Assembly: GCF_000265385.1 (NCBI RefSeq)
Contig: NC_018013.1
Coordinates: forward strand, 124,001 to 188,000
DNA length: 64,000 bases
Source: Aequorivita sublithincola DSM 14238
GTDB taxonomy: Bacteria > Bacteroidota > Bacteroidia > Flavobacteriales > Flavobacteriaceae
Direction of reading: 5' to 3'
Part shown: positions 42,001 to 50,148 of the stretch, piece after piece
Layout of the letters: each line of letters starts with the position of its first letter
Numbering within the stretch: position 1 is the first letter of the stretch
The notes under the pieces: model-generated
What the model was told of the DNA's origin: nothing
What the model saw: the letters and a program-made list of their open reading frames with translations, nothing else
The model's database searches: none
Translations under genes and position numbers: made by a program

Positions 42001-42212
42001 GGTTTCACAACCCTCGATTCTACTTCGGTTGGCGATGCACCTGGATAACCTACAAAGATATCGGCCATTGCAACATCAATTTGCGGTTCTTCCTCGCGCG
42101 GTATTAAAAACGAGGCCCACACACCAACGACCATAAACACGATCATCAAAAGCACTGTAAGCTTCGAGCCTATAAATAACTTGGCAATTTTGCCTGCTAA
42201 TCCGTCCTTCAT
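39015..42212 (-). CDS. RND efflux pump inner membrane transporter (AcrB type)
   Basis: The 1065-residue protein has the twelve-helix RND layout with two large periplasmic loops and the proton-relay helix 4 motif GIVVDDSIIIAENM with two Asp. It starts KLFIGSKLTVLLMIVFMVVG. Such pumps export drugs, detergents or metals with proton uptake; the substrate is not readable. It is the third gene of the tolC-like, membrane fusion protein, RND operon. Confidence 0.95.
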   Translation of the reverse strand: MKDGLAGKIAKLFIGSKLTVLLMIVFMVVGVWASFLIPREEEPQIDVAMADIFVGYPGASPTEVESRVVKPLEKLVSNIPGVEYVYSTSSKEGAMVIVQFYVGEDIERSFVKLYNEMNKHMDKMPPGVTMPLVKPRAIDDVPMLGVTLWSENYDDFQIKQIADELTQEIEKVKEVSTTKKVGGRNRQLRVVLDKDKLAASGLDFLGVAEMIKANNQQLSSGSFDKNDTEFLVTTGNFLKSATDVENLVVGVQQNQPIYLKQIAAIFDGPEIPRNYVSFGYGGATENASNYLSEYPAVTISVAKRKGADAMKIANVIIDKVDHLRSNLIPDDVHVEITRNYGETASQKVSELLMHLLGAIFAVTLIVMLAMGWRGGLVVFLSVPITFALTLLSYYLLDYTLNRITLFALVFVTGIVVDDSIIIAENMHRHFKMKRLPFKQAAIYAINEVGNPTILATFTVIASVLPMAFVSGLMGPYMSPMPIGASIAMILSLFVALTITPYLGYIFLREKDKKGRAPKEEKPLESTFIYRLYSKLETPLIENIKTRWLFLGITVIMLLGSVMMFFTNAVAVKMLPFDNKNEMQVVIDMPEGTTLERTAVVAKEIGQYLSTQPLVVNYQNYVGTSAPITFNGLVRHYDLRGGSNMADIQVNLVNKDDRKLQSHDIAKLIRPRIQEIGKKFGANIKIVEAPPGPPVLSTIVAEIYGPDYDQQIAVAKQVENILNETQDVVDVDWMVEDDQTEYEFIIDKEKAMRYGIAPQQIVYTMNMALSNKSVTNLYDENVVEQVGILLALDEKEKSTIQDISQLQIASKQGNMVSVGDLVTIEETIRAKSIYRKNQKRVVYVLADMAGELESPVYAILGMTDKLNEIKLPAGYKMNELYLQQPEYEDDYTVKWDGEWQITLEVFRDLGIAFLGVIIIIYILIVGWFQNFKAPIVMMVAIPLSLIGIVLGHWIMGAFFTATSFIGMIALAGIMVRNSVLLIDFINLRTAEGIPLKQAVIEAGAVRTTPILLTAGTVVIGAFVILFDPIFQGLAISLMGGSIVSTVLTLLVVPLVYYMIERKNFKE

Positions 42213-42214
42213 CG

Positions 42215-43294
42215 TTATTGCTTAATGGTTATTTTCGCCCCGTTGAAAAGTTTTCCTTCGGAAGAAATAATATAGTTTTCGTCTGCATTAAGTCCTGAAA
42301 GTATTTCCACATTGTCGCCGAAAGTTCGACCTATTCTTAACCAGCGAAGTATTGCAGTATTGCTTTCGCTCACTGTGTAAATTCCTGTTAATTGTCCGCG
42401 TTTTACCAAAGCTTCTTCTGGTACTAAAACTGATGTAACATCGGTTTTCTTTTCAATTGGAAACTGAACCGTCGCATACATTCCTGAAAGAATGCTGGCT
42501 TCAGTCTTATCTAAAACCACTTTTACCAAAAACTGTCCGCCCGTATTTCTAGCGGAAGTACTTACTTCGGTGACTGTTGCAGGAATTATTTTATCTGAAG
42601 ATTTTACAATTACTTTCACTTCACTTCCAGGTTTTATTTTTGAAATTTCGCTTTCGGGAACTGAAGCAGTAACTTCAAAATTCCCTGGGCCTTCAACCGA
42701 AATTAATGGCATTCCTGGATTTGCCATATCGCCAGCTTCAATAAATTTGTTGGTAACAACTCCGTTAAAAGGAGCGCGAAGACTTACATACGCAAATTGC
42801 GATTGTACTTCGTTTTTCATTTGTCTTGCACCTTCAAGTCTTGCTTTTGCCATTTCATATCTGGCGCGTTGATCATCAAGTTCCTTCTGGCTTGCACTTT
42901 TATCTGCAAACAGATTTTGGAAACGTTGGTAATCTTTTTCGGCATTGTTGAAAGCCGCCTTAGCTTCCGTAATCCCAGCGCTTGTCTGCGCGTTTTTTGC
43001 AGAAAGATCAGAATTATTGATGCTTACTAACAATTGTCCTTTTGAAACTTTATCACCCACATTTACGTGAACTTTATCCACAAAGCCCATCATTCTCGTA
43101 CTAAGAGTGGCGCTGTTGGCGGCTTCTATTTTTCCGCTGGCAGTTAAAAAAGGCGTGTTATTTTCAGCGGCAACCGAACTAACTGTTACTACAACTTCTG
43201 GGGAATTATCCACGATTTTTTCTTCGGAAGTATTATTACAGGCTGTAAAACTGATTACTGCTGAAAATAAGAGGAGCGTATATATATTTTTCAT
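42215..43294 (-). CDS. RND efflux membrane fusion protein
   Basis: The 359-residue lipoprotein (ISFTAC signal) has the biotinyl-lipoyl-like and coiled-coil hairpin domains (VNVGDKVSKGQLLVSIN, then a helical arm 95-150) followed by the beta-barrel. It links the RND pump to the outer membrane channel. It lies 2 bp from the pump gene. Confidence 0.94.
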   Translation of the reverse strand: MKNIYTLLLFSAVISFTACNNTSEEKIVDNSPEVVVTVSSVAAENNTPFLTASGKIEAANSATLSTRMMGFVDKVHVNVGDKVSKGQLLVSINNSDLSAKNAQTSAGITEAKAAFNNAEKDYQRFQNLFADKSASQKELDDQRARYEMAKARLEGARQMKNEVQSQFAYVSLRAPFNGVVTNKFIEAGDMANPGMPLISVEGPGNFEVTASVPESEISKIKPGSEVKVIVKSSDKIIPATVTEVSTSARNTGGQFLVKVVLDKTEASILSGMYATVQFPIEKKTDVTSVLVPEEALVKRGQLTGIYTVSESNTAILRWLRIGRTFGDNVEILSGLNADENYIISSEGKLFNGAKITIKQ

Positions 43295-43300
43295 TGGTGG

Positions 43301-44605
43301 TTAGTTTTTTGTTAAAAATTGAAGGTATGCTAAAGCGTAATTATGCTGAAAAACGGTGTTGAAAAATTCTAACTGTTTTTGCGAAAACTGGGTTTCGGCC
43401 ATTAACAAATCGGTTGTTCTTTCTAGACCTTCGGTAAATCTATTGGTGCGAATACGCAAGGCTTCTTTTGATTGTTCGAGTGCCAATTCGGTCAATTTTA
43501 AATTGTTTTTGGAGTCTTGAAACATACGTTTTGCTTTGTTAATTTCTAATTGGCTTTCGGCTTTGTATTGATCTAATTCAAGATTTGCTTGATTGAATTC
43601 AACTTTGCTTTTTTGTGTTTTTCCGAAACGCTTGGAGCCTTCAAAAAGATTCCAAGTTAGGGCTGCGCCATATAAATATCCGTTCGCATCTGCTTGAAAA
43701 ATCTGGTCGTCGTATAGTTCGTAGCTTCCGAAAGCGTTTAGTCTTGGGAGAAATGTCATTTTATCTGCTTTGTAATTTTGCTTGTAAGCTTCGGTAGCAA
43801 ACTCCATTGCTTGAATATCTGCTCTAGAATTTGAAAGTTTTTCAGCAAAACTTAATTCCGAAGCAACCATCAAAGAATCCGTTGGTTTTAAAACTCCCTC
43901 AACTTCTTCATTCATAAGCACGGCAAGATATTCCGAAGCATTTATCACATTACTTTTTGCGTATTGCAATTGGTTTTCTACTTCGGTAACACGCACTTGC
44001 ACAGCTAAAACATCGCTTTGCTGCAAATAACCTTGCTTAAAACTGTTGTTTGCCAAACGAAGGTTTTCATTGGCAGCTTTATGAGCAGTTTCCAAAACGG
44101 TCACACTTTTATAGGCTAATTGCAATTGCATATACGCCTTTTCGGTTTCCAAAGAAAGATAATCGCCAGTCCTAGCTAGTTGCATTTGAGTTGCGTTCCA
44201 CTTTGCTTTTGCTGCTTTTCTTTGATAAATACCGTCAACATTTATAAGAGGTTGTTGCACTTCAAATTTTGTGGCGAACATGTTAATCTGTGAAGGATTG
44301 TTTAAATTATTAGGATTAAAATCTGCTTGTGTAACTATTTCCTGATTCAGTTTAAAACCGAAAGCCATTAGCGGATTTGTAGTTGCCATTCCGCTATGCG
44401 AAGCACTTATGTTTGGCAAAAAAACTGCATTAGTCTGGTTGTAATCGCCTTTTGCCGCAAGTACTTGCTGCTCGCCTATCTTCAATTTATTATTTTGCTG
44501 AATCACCTTTTCCAGTACTGCTGCTTTGGAAATTGGGACTGTTTGCTGCGCAAATAGTATTGCTGGCAATAAACCAAATAGCGTAATTATAATTTTAATC
44601 TTCAT
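43301..44605 (-). CDS. TolC-family outer membrane efflux protein
   Basis: The 434-residue protein has a signal peptide and the long helical OEP repeats (LQLAYKSVTVLETAHKAANENLRLANNSF). It forms the outer membrane channel of the tripartite pump. The ATG at 44605 is chosen because the predicted transcript starts near 44620; an in-frame ATG at 44635 lies upstream of it. It heads the operon. Confidence 0.93.
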   Translation of the reverse strand: MKIKIIITLFGLLPAILFAQQTVPISKAAVLEKVIQQNNKLKIGEQQVLAAKGDYNQTNAVFLPNISASHSGMATTNPLMAFGFKLNQEIVTQADFNPNNLNNPSQINMFATKFEVQQPLINVDGIYQRKAAKAKWNATQMQLARTGDYLSLETEKAYMQLQLAYKSVTVLETAHKAANENLRLANNSFKQGYLQQSDVLAVQVRVTEVENQLQYAKSNVINASEYLAVLMNEEVEGVLKPTDSLMVASELSFAEKLSNSRADIQAMEFATEAYKQNYKADKMTFLPRLNAFGSYELYDDQIFQADANGYLYGAALTWNLFEGSKRFGKTQKSKVEFNQANLELDQYKAESQLEINKAKRMFQDSKNNLKLTELALEQSKEALRIRTNRFTEGLERTTDLLMAETQFSQKQLEFFNTVFQHNYALAYLQFLTKN

Positions 44606-44624
44606 TGCTACATTTAATTTGCGG

Positions 44625-44668
44625 CAAAAATACATTAGAAATTAGAGTGTGTAAGTAACTAATGTTAC
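44625..44668 (-). promoter_or_regulatory. RND operon promoter with GTAAC-N4-GTTAC palindrome
   Basis: GTAACTAATGTTAC (44655-44668) has perfect 5-bp arms. The -7 element TATTTTTG (44632 to 44625) lies 36.5 bp from its centre, the same geometry as the FNR-like set but with a different half-site. Confidence 0.72.
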
Positions 44669-44793
44669 CAAAGACAGTATTGAGAATGAATAATGTCTAA
44701 TGGCTAATGAATAATGCCTAATGAATAATTTCTGGTGAATGGTGAGTAGGAAAGAAATAATAAAGCTAATCGCCTATAAACTATATGCAAAAA

Positions 44794-44826
44794 AAGTCGG
44801 GAAACGCAAAATGCATAACCCGACTT
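44794..44826 (-). terminator. Hairpin terminator after the sorting-domain protein gene
   Basis: AAGTCGGG (44794-44801) pairs with CCCGACTT (44819-44826) and is followed on the minus strand by a T run of eight bases. Confidence 0.85.
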
Positions 44827-44904
44827 ATCTTCATTATTCTTAAATTGTAGCCAGACGTGCGCTTTAAACTTAAGGTGTCTAAATCTGACTAAATAAAAAC
44901 CAAA

Positions 44905-46056
44905 CTATTTTACTACTAACTTTTTGGTGTCAATACCATTTGAAGTTGAGAGTTTTACGTAATACACACCCGATTGAAGACCAGATACGTCCATACTCGT
45001 TTCACTCTTATTTAAGTTGGACTCTTTTAAAACCAATTTACCAGCAGTATCCAGAATATCAATATTTCTTAGCAGCGTGTTATTAGCGGTAATAGTTATA
45101 AAATCTGAAGTAGGATTAGGGTAAACAAGCATATTTACTGCATTAAGTCCGTGGTCTGGAATTCCTACAGTTCCAAGAAGATCATAGGTATATATATAGT
45201 CACAAACATAAACCAAATTACCTTGATCATCTTCAGTGTACCAATGTTTAAGAGTTACCTTATTCTTCATCTCTACAAGACTTTCCTTATCTGAGTCGGC
45301 CTCTGGTTTAATTGGTAAAACGAGCTGATCAATAGTATAATTTAGATCGTATTCATATTCGTTTCTGTTTGTAACCCTACTGCCACTTTTTTGTTCCCAG
45401 GTTATGCAATTTTTATTGGCATCATAATAGAACCATTCCGCACTAGGAGAATACCAAGAAGCGCCGTCCCAAAAGGATTGTGCTAAAGTTTTCAGCGTAC
45501 CATCTGTATTGTATTGGTAATCTATCTTCCATGAATCTTCCATTGTACCAGAATTCCAAATGTCTTGTGAGAATTCTTCAATAATTTTACCTTCAGCATT
45601 ATAGGTCAGTGTTCCAAGAGCAACTAAATCTGTACCATTCAAATACAGATTCCAGTTTGTGCGTACATTATTGTCATAAAAATAGTTATAAATTCCGCCT
45701 AAGGTAAAAGTGGTTCCACCAAAACTGTTGTAATTTGAGCGTGACAAACGATTGCCATTGCCATCATAAGTATATTCTATATACGAAACGTAAGTCCAAG
45801 TTCCGTTTATAAGCTGATAATTATCAAGTTTAATAATGTTATTAGACGCGTCATAAGTTAGCGCGTTTTTCAGTTCTGTACCATCTTCAAAAAGAATGTC
45901 AGTACCCTCCAATAAAAAATCTAAATTGTAAGTATAAATATCATATTCTAGTTCATCCGAAGATCTAATTTCTGCAAGGGAATATTCTTTGTTGGTTTGG
46001 GCATAGCCTACTGCCGAAAAGGCAATAGCAATGCATAGTAGTAAAAATCTTTTCAT
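44905..46056 (-). CDS. Secreted protein with type IX (Por) sorting domain
   Basis: The 383-residue protein has a signal peptide (1-19), a central part with repeated Tyr-Asp-rich units of the kind YTYDGNGNRLSRSNYN and YQYNTDGTLKT that resemble RHS/YD repeats, and a C-terminal domain of about 75 residues (VYPNPTSDFITI, GVYYVKLS, KKLVVK) that directs export through the type IX system. The function is unknown; it is probably a cell-surface or released protein. A -7 element TATGTTTG lies at 46107 to 46100. Confidence 0.9.
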   Translation of the reverse strand: MKRFLLLCIAIAFSAVGYAQTNKEYSLAEIRSSDELEYDIYTYNLDFLLEGTDILFEDGTELKNALTYDASNNIIKLDNYQLINGTWTYVSYIEYTYDGNGNRLSRSNYNSFGGTTFTLGGIYNYFYDNNVRTNWNLYLNGTDLVALGTLTYNAEGKIIEEFSQDIWNSGTMEDSWKIDYQYNTDGTLKTLAQSFWDGASWYSPSAEWFYYDANKNCITWEQKSGSRVTNRNEYEYDLNYTIDQLVLPIKPEADSDKESLVEMKNKVTLKHWYTEDDQGNLVYVCDYIYTYDLLGTVGIPDHGLNAVNMLVYPNPTSDFITITANNTLLRNIDILDTAGKLVLKESNLNKSETSMDVSGLQSGVYYVKLSTSNGIDTKKLVVK

Positions 46057-46338
46057 TATAATTTGTTTAAGAAATGGGGATTAAAAAAAATGTTAGCGGC
46101 AAACATATTCATATTATATTAATAATACCTCTAAATGAATGTAATTAAGTAAATTCAGAGAACAAACTCAACTTCTTCAAATGAATGCCTGCATCTTTAA
46201 GTTTTAAAGCTATTTTATTTTGATTACTAAGCGCATAAATGGTAGTATTAAGAAGAAATAGCGTTTAATGTCTAGTTTGTTTTAGAAAGCAGAAAATCCA
46301 AAAATTACCTTATATTGTTTCTTGAAATTTAAAAAGAA

Positions 46339-46932
46339 ATGAATCATAGTGAAACTTTCGATTTATTAGGGAATGTTGACATTTACGTTATCGACCAAAT
46401 TTTAAAAGGTCGCTATGAGCATGGTCAAAGTATATTAGATGCAGGATGCGGTACTGGGCGTAATTTAAAATGGTTTTATCAAAATGATTTTAATATATAC
46501 GGGATAGATGTAGATGCGCAAAGAATTGCCGTGGCAAAGGAGATTTATCCAAAAGCTTCAGAAAACTTTATAGTTGGTGAATTAGACAATCTGCCTTACG
46601 AAGATCATAGTTTTGACCATCTTTTATGTTGTGCGGTTTTACATTTTGCACAGAGTGAAACACATTTTAATAAGATGATTGCCGAACTGTTTCGAGTGCT
46701 AAAACCATCGGGAACCTTATTGATACGCGTAGCTTCAGATATTGGCTTAAACGATAAAAAACCCTTTGTACAGGATGGCTCTAGTAAAGAAATTGCAGGG
46801 TTTTATATAACTCGCAGTATCATTTCAAAAATTTCAGAAGAATATCCGTTAGCATTGATTGAACCGGTAAAAACTACAAACGTTCAAGATATAAGAGTAA
46901 TGACTACTTTAGTGTTTCAAAAGACGCTTTAA
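46339..46932 (+). CDS. Class I SAM-dependent methyltransferase
   Basis: The 197-residue protein has the SAM-binding motif ILDAGCGTGRNLKWF near residue 33, a motif II acidic residue in YGIDVDAQRI, and CCAVLHFA before the final strands. The substrate is unknown. It stands alone on the plus strand between minus-strand genes. Confidence 0.88.
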   Translation: MNHSETFDLLGNVDIYVIDQILKGRYEHGQSILDAGCGTGRNLKWFYQNDFNIYGIDVDAQRIAVAKEIYPKASENFIVGELDNLPYEDHSFDHLLCCAVLHFAQSETHFNKMIAELFRVLKPSGTLLIRVASDIGLNDKKPFVQDGSSKEIAGFYITRSIISKISEEYPLALIEPVKTTNVQDIRVMTTLVFQKTL

Positions 46933-46939
46933 GATGTAA

Positions 46940-46992
46940 GACCGCTGCGCTGAAAGACTTAAGACCGCTTCGCTGCAAGACATAAGACTACA
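46940..46992. repeat. Dispersed AAGACTTAAGAC-type intergenic repeat, copy 3
   Basis: Repeated words AAGACTTAAGACC and AAGACATAAGAC alternate here with CGCTGCGCTG and CGCTTCGCTG. The words match the copies at 11731 and 24900. Confidence 0.55.
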
Positions 46993-47017
46993 TTTGGAAT
47001 CTAGATTATTGATAATA

Positions 47018-47045
47018 GAAAAGCACCCTTTTCAGAATGCTTTTC
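47018..47045. terminator. Hairpin terminator between convergent genes
   Basis: GAAAAGCA (47018-47025) pairs with TGCTTTTC (47038-47045). It lies between the methyltransferase gene and the cytochrome b gene, which converge, and can serve both. Confidence 0.65.
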
Positions 47046-47110
47046 AACCAATTAAATCTGCACTTATTAGGAACGAACCAACCAAGAAACGTTCCTAAAT
47101 TCTTTTTATA

Positions 47111-47683
47111 TTAATCATTAGAACCGCGTACAATTCTTGAAATGATTCCTTTTTGATTTGTGAATTCTGCTATTAGTACGCCGCCCACATGAACTACAAT
47201 AAATGCAATGAGATAGTAAATACCCAGCACGTGAATTTCTTCCATTGATTCTTTCAAAGCCTTAGGACCCCAAACTATTAATAGCCCTGTAACTAATGAT
47301 ACCACTACGCAAACGTAAAAAATGATATACGTCCATTTTTGGATTTTCTGTTTTAGAGTTAGGTTTTTTACCAATGGGTTTTGAATTTTCATTGTTCCGA
47401 AAAACGGAAGTATAAAACGCAAACTGAATAAACCCGTTAAAACATAGCCCAAATAAATATGCCAGTCCCACATTGGTTTCCGGATCTGTTTTGCTAAAAC
47501 GATTAGCTGCTCTCGCGTTAAAGATTGGTCGGTGCCACTGAGGTATGCTTGTATAATATCTGCCATATTATTTTTATTCATCCAAGTCAATCTCAGAAAA
47601 ATAGTTATCAATAAAAGCAGAAAAGTAATGGCTACGGCCCAGTGGAGTATTCGGTAGATTTTAGAATATTTTACAGTTTCCAT
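47111..47683 (-). CDS. Cytochrome b561-type membrane protein
   Basis: The 190-residue protein has four membrane helices with heme-ligand type histidines in YRILHWAVA, MWDWHIYLG, EEIHVLGIYY and VVHVGG. This is the cytochrome b561/b6-like diheme fold that passes electrons across the membrane. It lies 32 bp after a DUF302 gene on the same strand. The palindrome TGAC-TTTA-GTCA (47730-47741) sits 47 bp upstream of its start, within the end of that gene, but no -7 element stands at the usual spacing. Confidence 0.85.
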   Translation of the reverse strand: METVKYSKIYRILHWAVAITFLLLLITIFLRLTWMNKNNMADIIQAYLSGTDQSLTREQLIVLAKQIRKPMWDWHIYLGYVLTGLFSLRFILPFFGTMKIQNPLVKNLTLKQKIQKWTYIIFYVCVVVSLVTGLLIVWGPKALKESMEEIHVLGIYYLIAFIVVHVGGVLIAEFTNQKGIISRIVRGSND

Positions 47684-47715
47684 AATATTCGCGTTAAAAT
47701 TAAACCCTTTGATTT

Positions 47716-48105
47716 TTAAATACTTTGAATGACTTTAGTCAATTTCTTTTGAACATCTTTCGCAATTTCTCCTAAGGAATCATTTTCTACAGCCATCATT
47801 GAAGCGGCTGGATTTACTGCTGAAACCTCAACAATTCCTGATTCGCGTTCCTGAACTATTACGTTACAGGGAAGCATCGTCCCTATTTTGTTTTCGGATT
47901 GTAATGCTTGATGTGCCATTTCTGGATTGCAGGCACCAAGAATGGTATAATTATAAAAATCTGCGTCTAGCTTATTTTTTAATGTAGCTTTAATATCTAT
48001 TTCGGTCAATACGCCGAAGCCTTCTTTTTTTAAAGCTGCCGTTGTTTTTTCAATAGCTTCTTTAAAACTTGTGTTTTTTAATGTGGTGCTGATATAGTAA
48101 TTCAT
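47716..48105 (-). CDS. DUF302-domain protein
   Basis: The 129-residue protein has the DUF302 fold (KKEGFGVLTEIDIKATLKNKL, then ILGACNPEMAHQAL and LPCNVIVQE). DUF302 proteins are small, often found with redox and cytochrome genes; the function is unknown. The ATG at 48105 is chosen because the predicted transcript starts near 48138; the longer frame to 48240 runs into the repeat field. It is co-oriented with the b561 gene. Confidence 0.85.
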   Translation of the reverse strand: MNYYISTTLKNTSFKEAIEKTTAALKKEGFGVLTEIDIKATLKNKLDADFYNYTILGACNPEMAHQALQSENKIGTMLPCNVIVQERESGIVEVSAVNPAASMMAVENDSLGEIAKDVQKKLTKVIQSI

Positions 48106-48142
48106 GATTTTTAATTTTTTGATTGACTTAAACAATATTGAA

Positions 48143-48186
48143 TAAAGGTAAGGCCACAAAACGGGAAGTTCTGTAACAAAGATTAC
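48143..48186 (-). promoter_or_regulatory. DUF302 promoter with GTAAC-type palindrome
   Basis: GTAAC-AAAG-ATTAC (48173-48186) is followed by TACCTTTA (48150 to 48143), 36.5 bp from its centre. The half-site matches the RND operon palindrome; the -7 element is identical to that of usp copy 2. Confidence 0.6.
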
Positions 48187-48213
48187 ACAAGGAGAAAAAC
48201 TTTTTGCTTTTGT

Positions 48214-48612
48214 CGGGTCGAGCCCTCCTACTGCGCTCACCCTGACATTCTGCTGTCACACTGATATTCTTTTGTCACACTGAGCGCAGTCGAAGTGCTT
48301 TATAGTTAGCTACATACTTCTTACTACTAAGAGGGTTCGACTTTAGTTTATCCTGAGCGCAGTCGAAGTGCTTTGCTATCCAAAACAACATCGTTCTAAC
48401 TAAGAGGGTTCGACTGCGCTCACCCTGACATTTGGATTTTTGATTAACATTCTGCTGTCACACTGAGCGCAGTCGAAGTGCTTTGTGGTTAGCAACATGT
48501 TTTTTACTACTAAGAAGTTTCGACTTTAGTTTATCCTGAGGCTGTCGAAGGGCTCACCCTGAGATCATACTATTACACTGATATCCTTTTGTCACACTGA
48601 GCGCAGTCGAAG
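48214..48612. repeat. Palindromic repeat field upstream half (GAGCGCAGTCGAA family)
   Basis: The 13-mer GAGCGCAGTCGAA occurs at 48282, 48355, 48465 and 48599, and its reverse TTCGACTGCGCTC at 48409, with decayed copies at 48212 and 48529. Pairs of inverted halves enclose about 30-40 bp of recurring spacer (GGTTAGCAACATGTTTTTTA and a second version with CCAAAACAACATCG). No gene lies in this stretch. The units can form cruciforms about 90 bp long. Confidence 0.95.
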
Positions 48613-48622
48613 TGCTTTAAAG

Positions 48623-48946
48623 TCACTCACTTTCTAACTTGTATTTATAGTGAGTTGCATTCCTACATTCCGATAAAATCTGTAACATATCATAATCTCC
48701 ATCAATCAATGCTTTTTTCTTTGCTCTTGTCCACCTTTTAATTTTTTTTTCAAAATAAATTGCTTGCAATACATCATTGAATTCTTGATGAAATTTTAAG
48801 GTTACCGGTCTCCTTTTATAAGTATAGGCATCTCTTTTAGTGCCGGCTTGATGTTGTTCCAATCTTTTTGATATATCATTGGTAATACCAGTGTAATATG
48901 ACTTGTCAGAACATTCTAATATGTAAACATAGTATTGGTAGTACAT
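48623..48946 (-). CDS. Single-domain GIY-YIG nuclease (YhbQ/UPF0213 type)
   Basis: The 107-residue protein is a whole GIY-YIG domain: YYVYILECSDKSYYTGITND, an Arg in SKRLEQHQ, HQEF and the Glu in IYFEKKIKRW. Stand-alone proteins of this kind cut or nick DNA; their cell role is mostly unknown. On both sides, within 12-25 bp of its ends, lie the palindromic GAGCGCAGTCGAA repeats, so the gene forms part of the repeat field. Confidence 0.9.
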   Translation of the reverse strand: MYYQYYVYILECSDKSYYTGITNDISKRLEQHQAGTKRDAYTYKRRPVTLKFHQEFNDVLQAIYFEKKIKRWTRAKKKALIDGDYDMLQILSECRNATHYKYKLESE

Positions 48947-48968
48947 TTTTGTTATGTTAGTTTGAAAA

Positions 48969-49324
48969 CCTTCGACTTTAGTTTATCATGAGCGCAGCCC
49001 AACCTTACAACGACACTCTACTGTCATACTGAGCGCAGTCGAAGTGCTTTGCTATCCAAAACAACATCGTTCTAACTAAGGGGTTCGACTGCGCTCTCCT
49101 TGACATTTGGATTTTTGATTAACATTCTGCTGTCACACTGAGCGTAGTCGAAGTGCTTTGTGGGTAGCAACATGTTTTTTACCACTAAGAGGGGTCGACT
49201 GCGCTCACCCTGACATTTGGATTTTTGATTAACATTCTGCTGTCACACTGAGCGCAGTCGAAGTGCTTTGTGGTTAGTAACATGTTTTTTACTACTAAGA
49301 GGGTTCGACTGCGCTCACCCTGAC
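48969..49324. repeat. Palindromic repeat field downstream half (GAGCGCAGTCGAA family)
   Basis: The repeats continue with GAGCGCAGTCGAA at 49031 and 49250, GAGCGTAGTCGAA at 49140 and inverted halves at 49084, 49194 and 49304. From 49106 on, a unit of about 110 bp is tandemly duplicated almost without change. The spacer with CCAAAACAACATCGTTCTAA is shared with 48381-48400, so the two sides arose from one ancestor. No gene is visible in this stretch. Confidence 0.95.
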
Positions 49325-49347
49325 AACCGAAAACAGACAACCGACGA

Positions 49348-49932
49348 CTAATTAGCCGGCGTAATCATAATATGCGATCTATGCGTACCCGCATCCATTA
49401 ACCAAGGCATACCGGGATCTTGTGGTTTTGTGGGCAGGCCTGTGCTTTCGCCAGTCATATAAGGTTTGTAAATTACGTAACGTATTTTACTGTTTTGAAG
49501 TTCGCCGGTTTCGGGATTATAATCTTTTTCCTCTCCAGCTACTATATACGTCATAGAGGGTTCAGTAGGCATTATTAGCGTTCCATTATCTATTTCATTC
49601 TTTCTTGCTTCCCGCTTTTCTTCATTGGTTTTACCTTCTGCGGCCAACTGTCTGCCTCGCGCCATAAAAGGTTCTAACTCGGCACCATAACAAGCTACAC
49701 TTATGCCTTCGTTATTGGGGTCGTCTGCCAAGCAGACCATGCGGTTTGTACCTTCTTTTAAGGTAACCAATTTTCCTTCGGGATTATAACCAAGAACTGT
49801 AACACCCACCTTATACATTTCTGGCGCAGCCAAAATTGCTGTTTTTATCTGAATGTCTTTAGGTAAGATTTTAGTTTGCGAAAATGCAGAAAATGTAAAT
49901 GCAAAAGCGAGGAGGAATAGTAGTTTTTTCAT
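49348..49932 (-). CDS. Secreted protein of unknown function
   Basis: The 194-residue protein has a signal peptide (MKKLLFLLAFAFTFSAFS) and a soluble domain with two Cys (RMVCLADD, SVACYGAE) that may form a disulfide, a charged helix, and a C-terminal half ending GMPWLMDAGTHRSHIMITP. I do not recognise a named family, though similar exported proteins exist in Flavobacteria. It ends 24 bp from the repeat field. Confidence 0.75.
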   Translation of the reverse strand: MKKLLFLLAFAFTFSAFSQTKILPKDIQIKTAILAAPEMYKVGVTVLGYNPEGKLVTLKEGTNRMVCLADDPNNEGISVACYGAELEPFMARGRQLAAEGKTNEEKREARKNEIDNGTLIMPTEPSMTYIVAGEEKDYNPETGELQNSKIRYVIYKPYMTGESTGLPTKPQDPGMPWLMDAGTHRSHIMITPAN

Positions 49933-50148
49933 AGTTGAGGTTTTTTTAAAGTGAAGGTTTAAGATACGGCTTTTTGGAGAAATATAGTACAGTTGAATAA
50001 GTTAGAGTTTTAGATGTTGGGGAAAAATGAGTTATTAATAGTAATGTTGAAGTGTTCACGGGCAAAAGACCAAAGCTATCGGGAGTCGCAGAAGCTGGGA
50101 AATTACTATTTTCATAGCCTACAAGTCAATTAATCGCCCTTAAAGAAA

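Noticed and set aside
47695-47741. FNR-like site for the cytochrome b561 gene
   Set aside because: TGAC-TTTA-GTCA is present, but no -7 element lies at the 36.5-bp spacing (the nearest, TAATTTTA, is at 40.5 bp) and the site is inside the end of a coding region.
48106-48240. N-terminal extension of the DUF302 frame
   Set aside because: It runs through the promoter and into the palindromic repeats; the domain starts at 48105.
48214-49324. CRISPR array
   Set aside because: The repeats are inverted pairs with recurring spacers, not direct repeats with unique spacers, and no cas gene is near.
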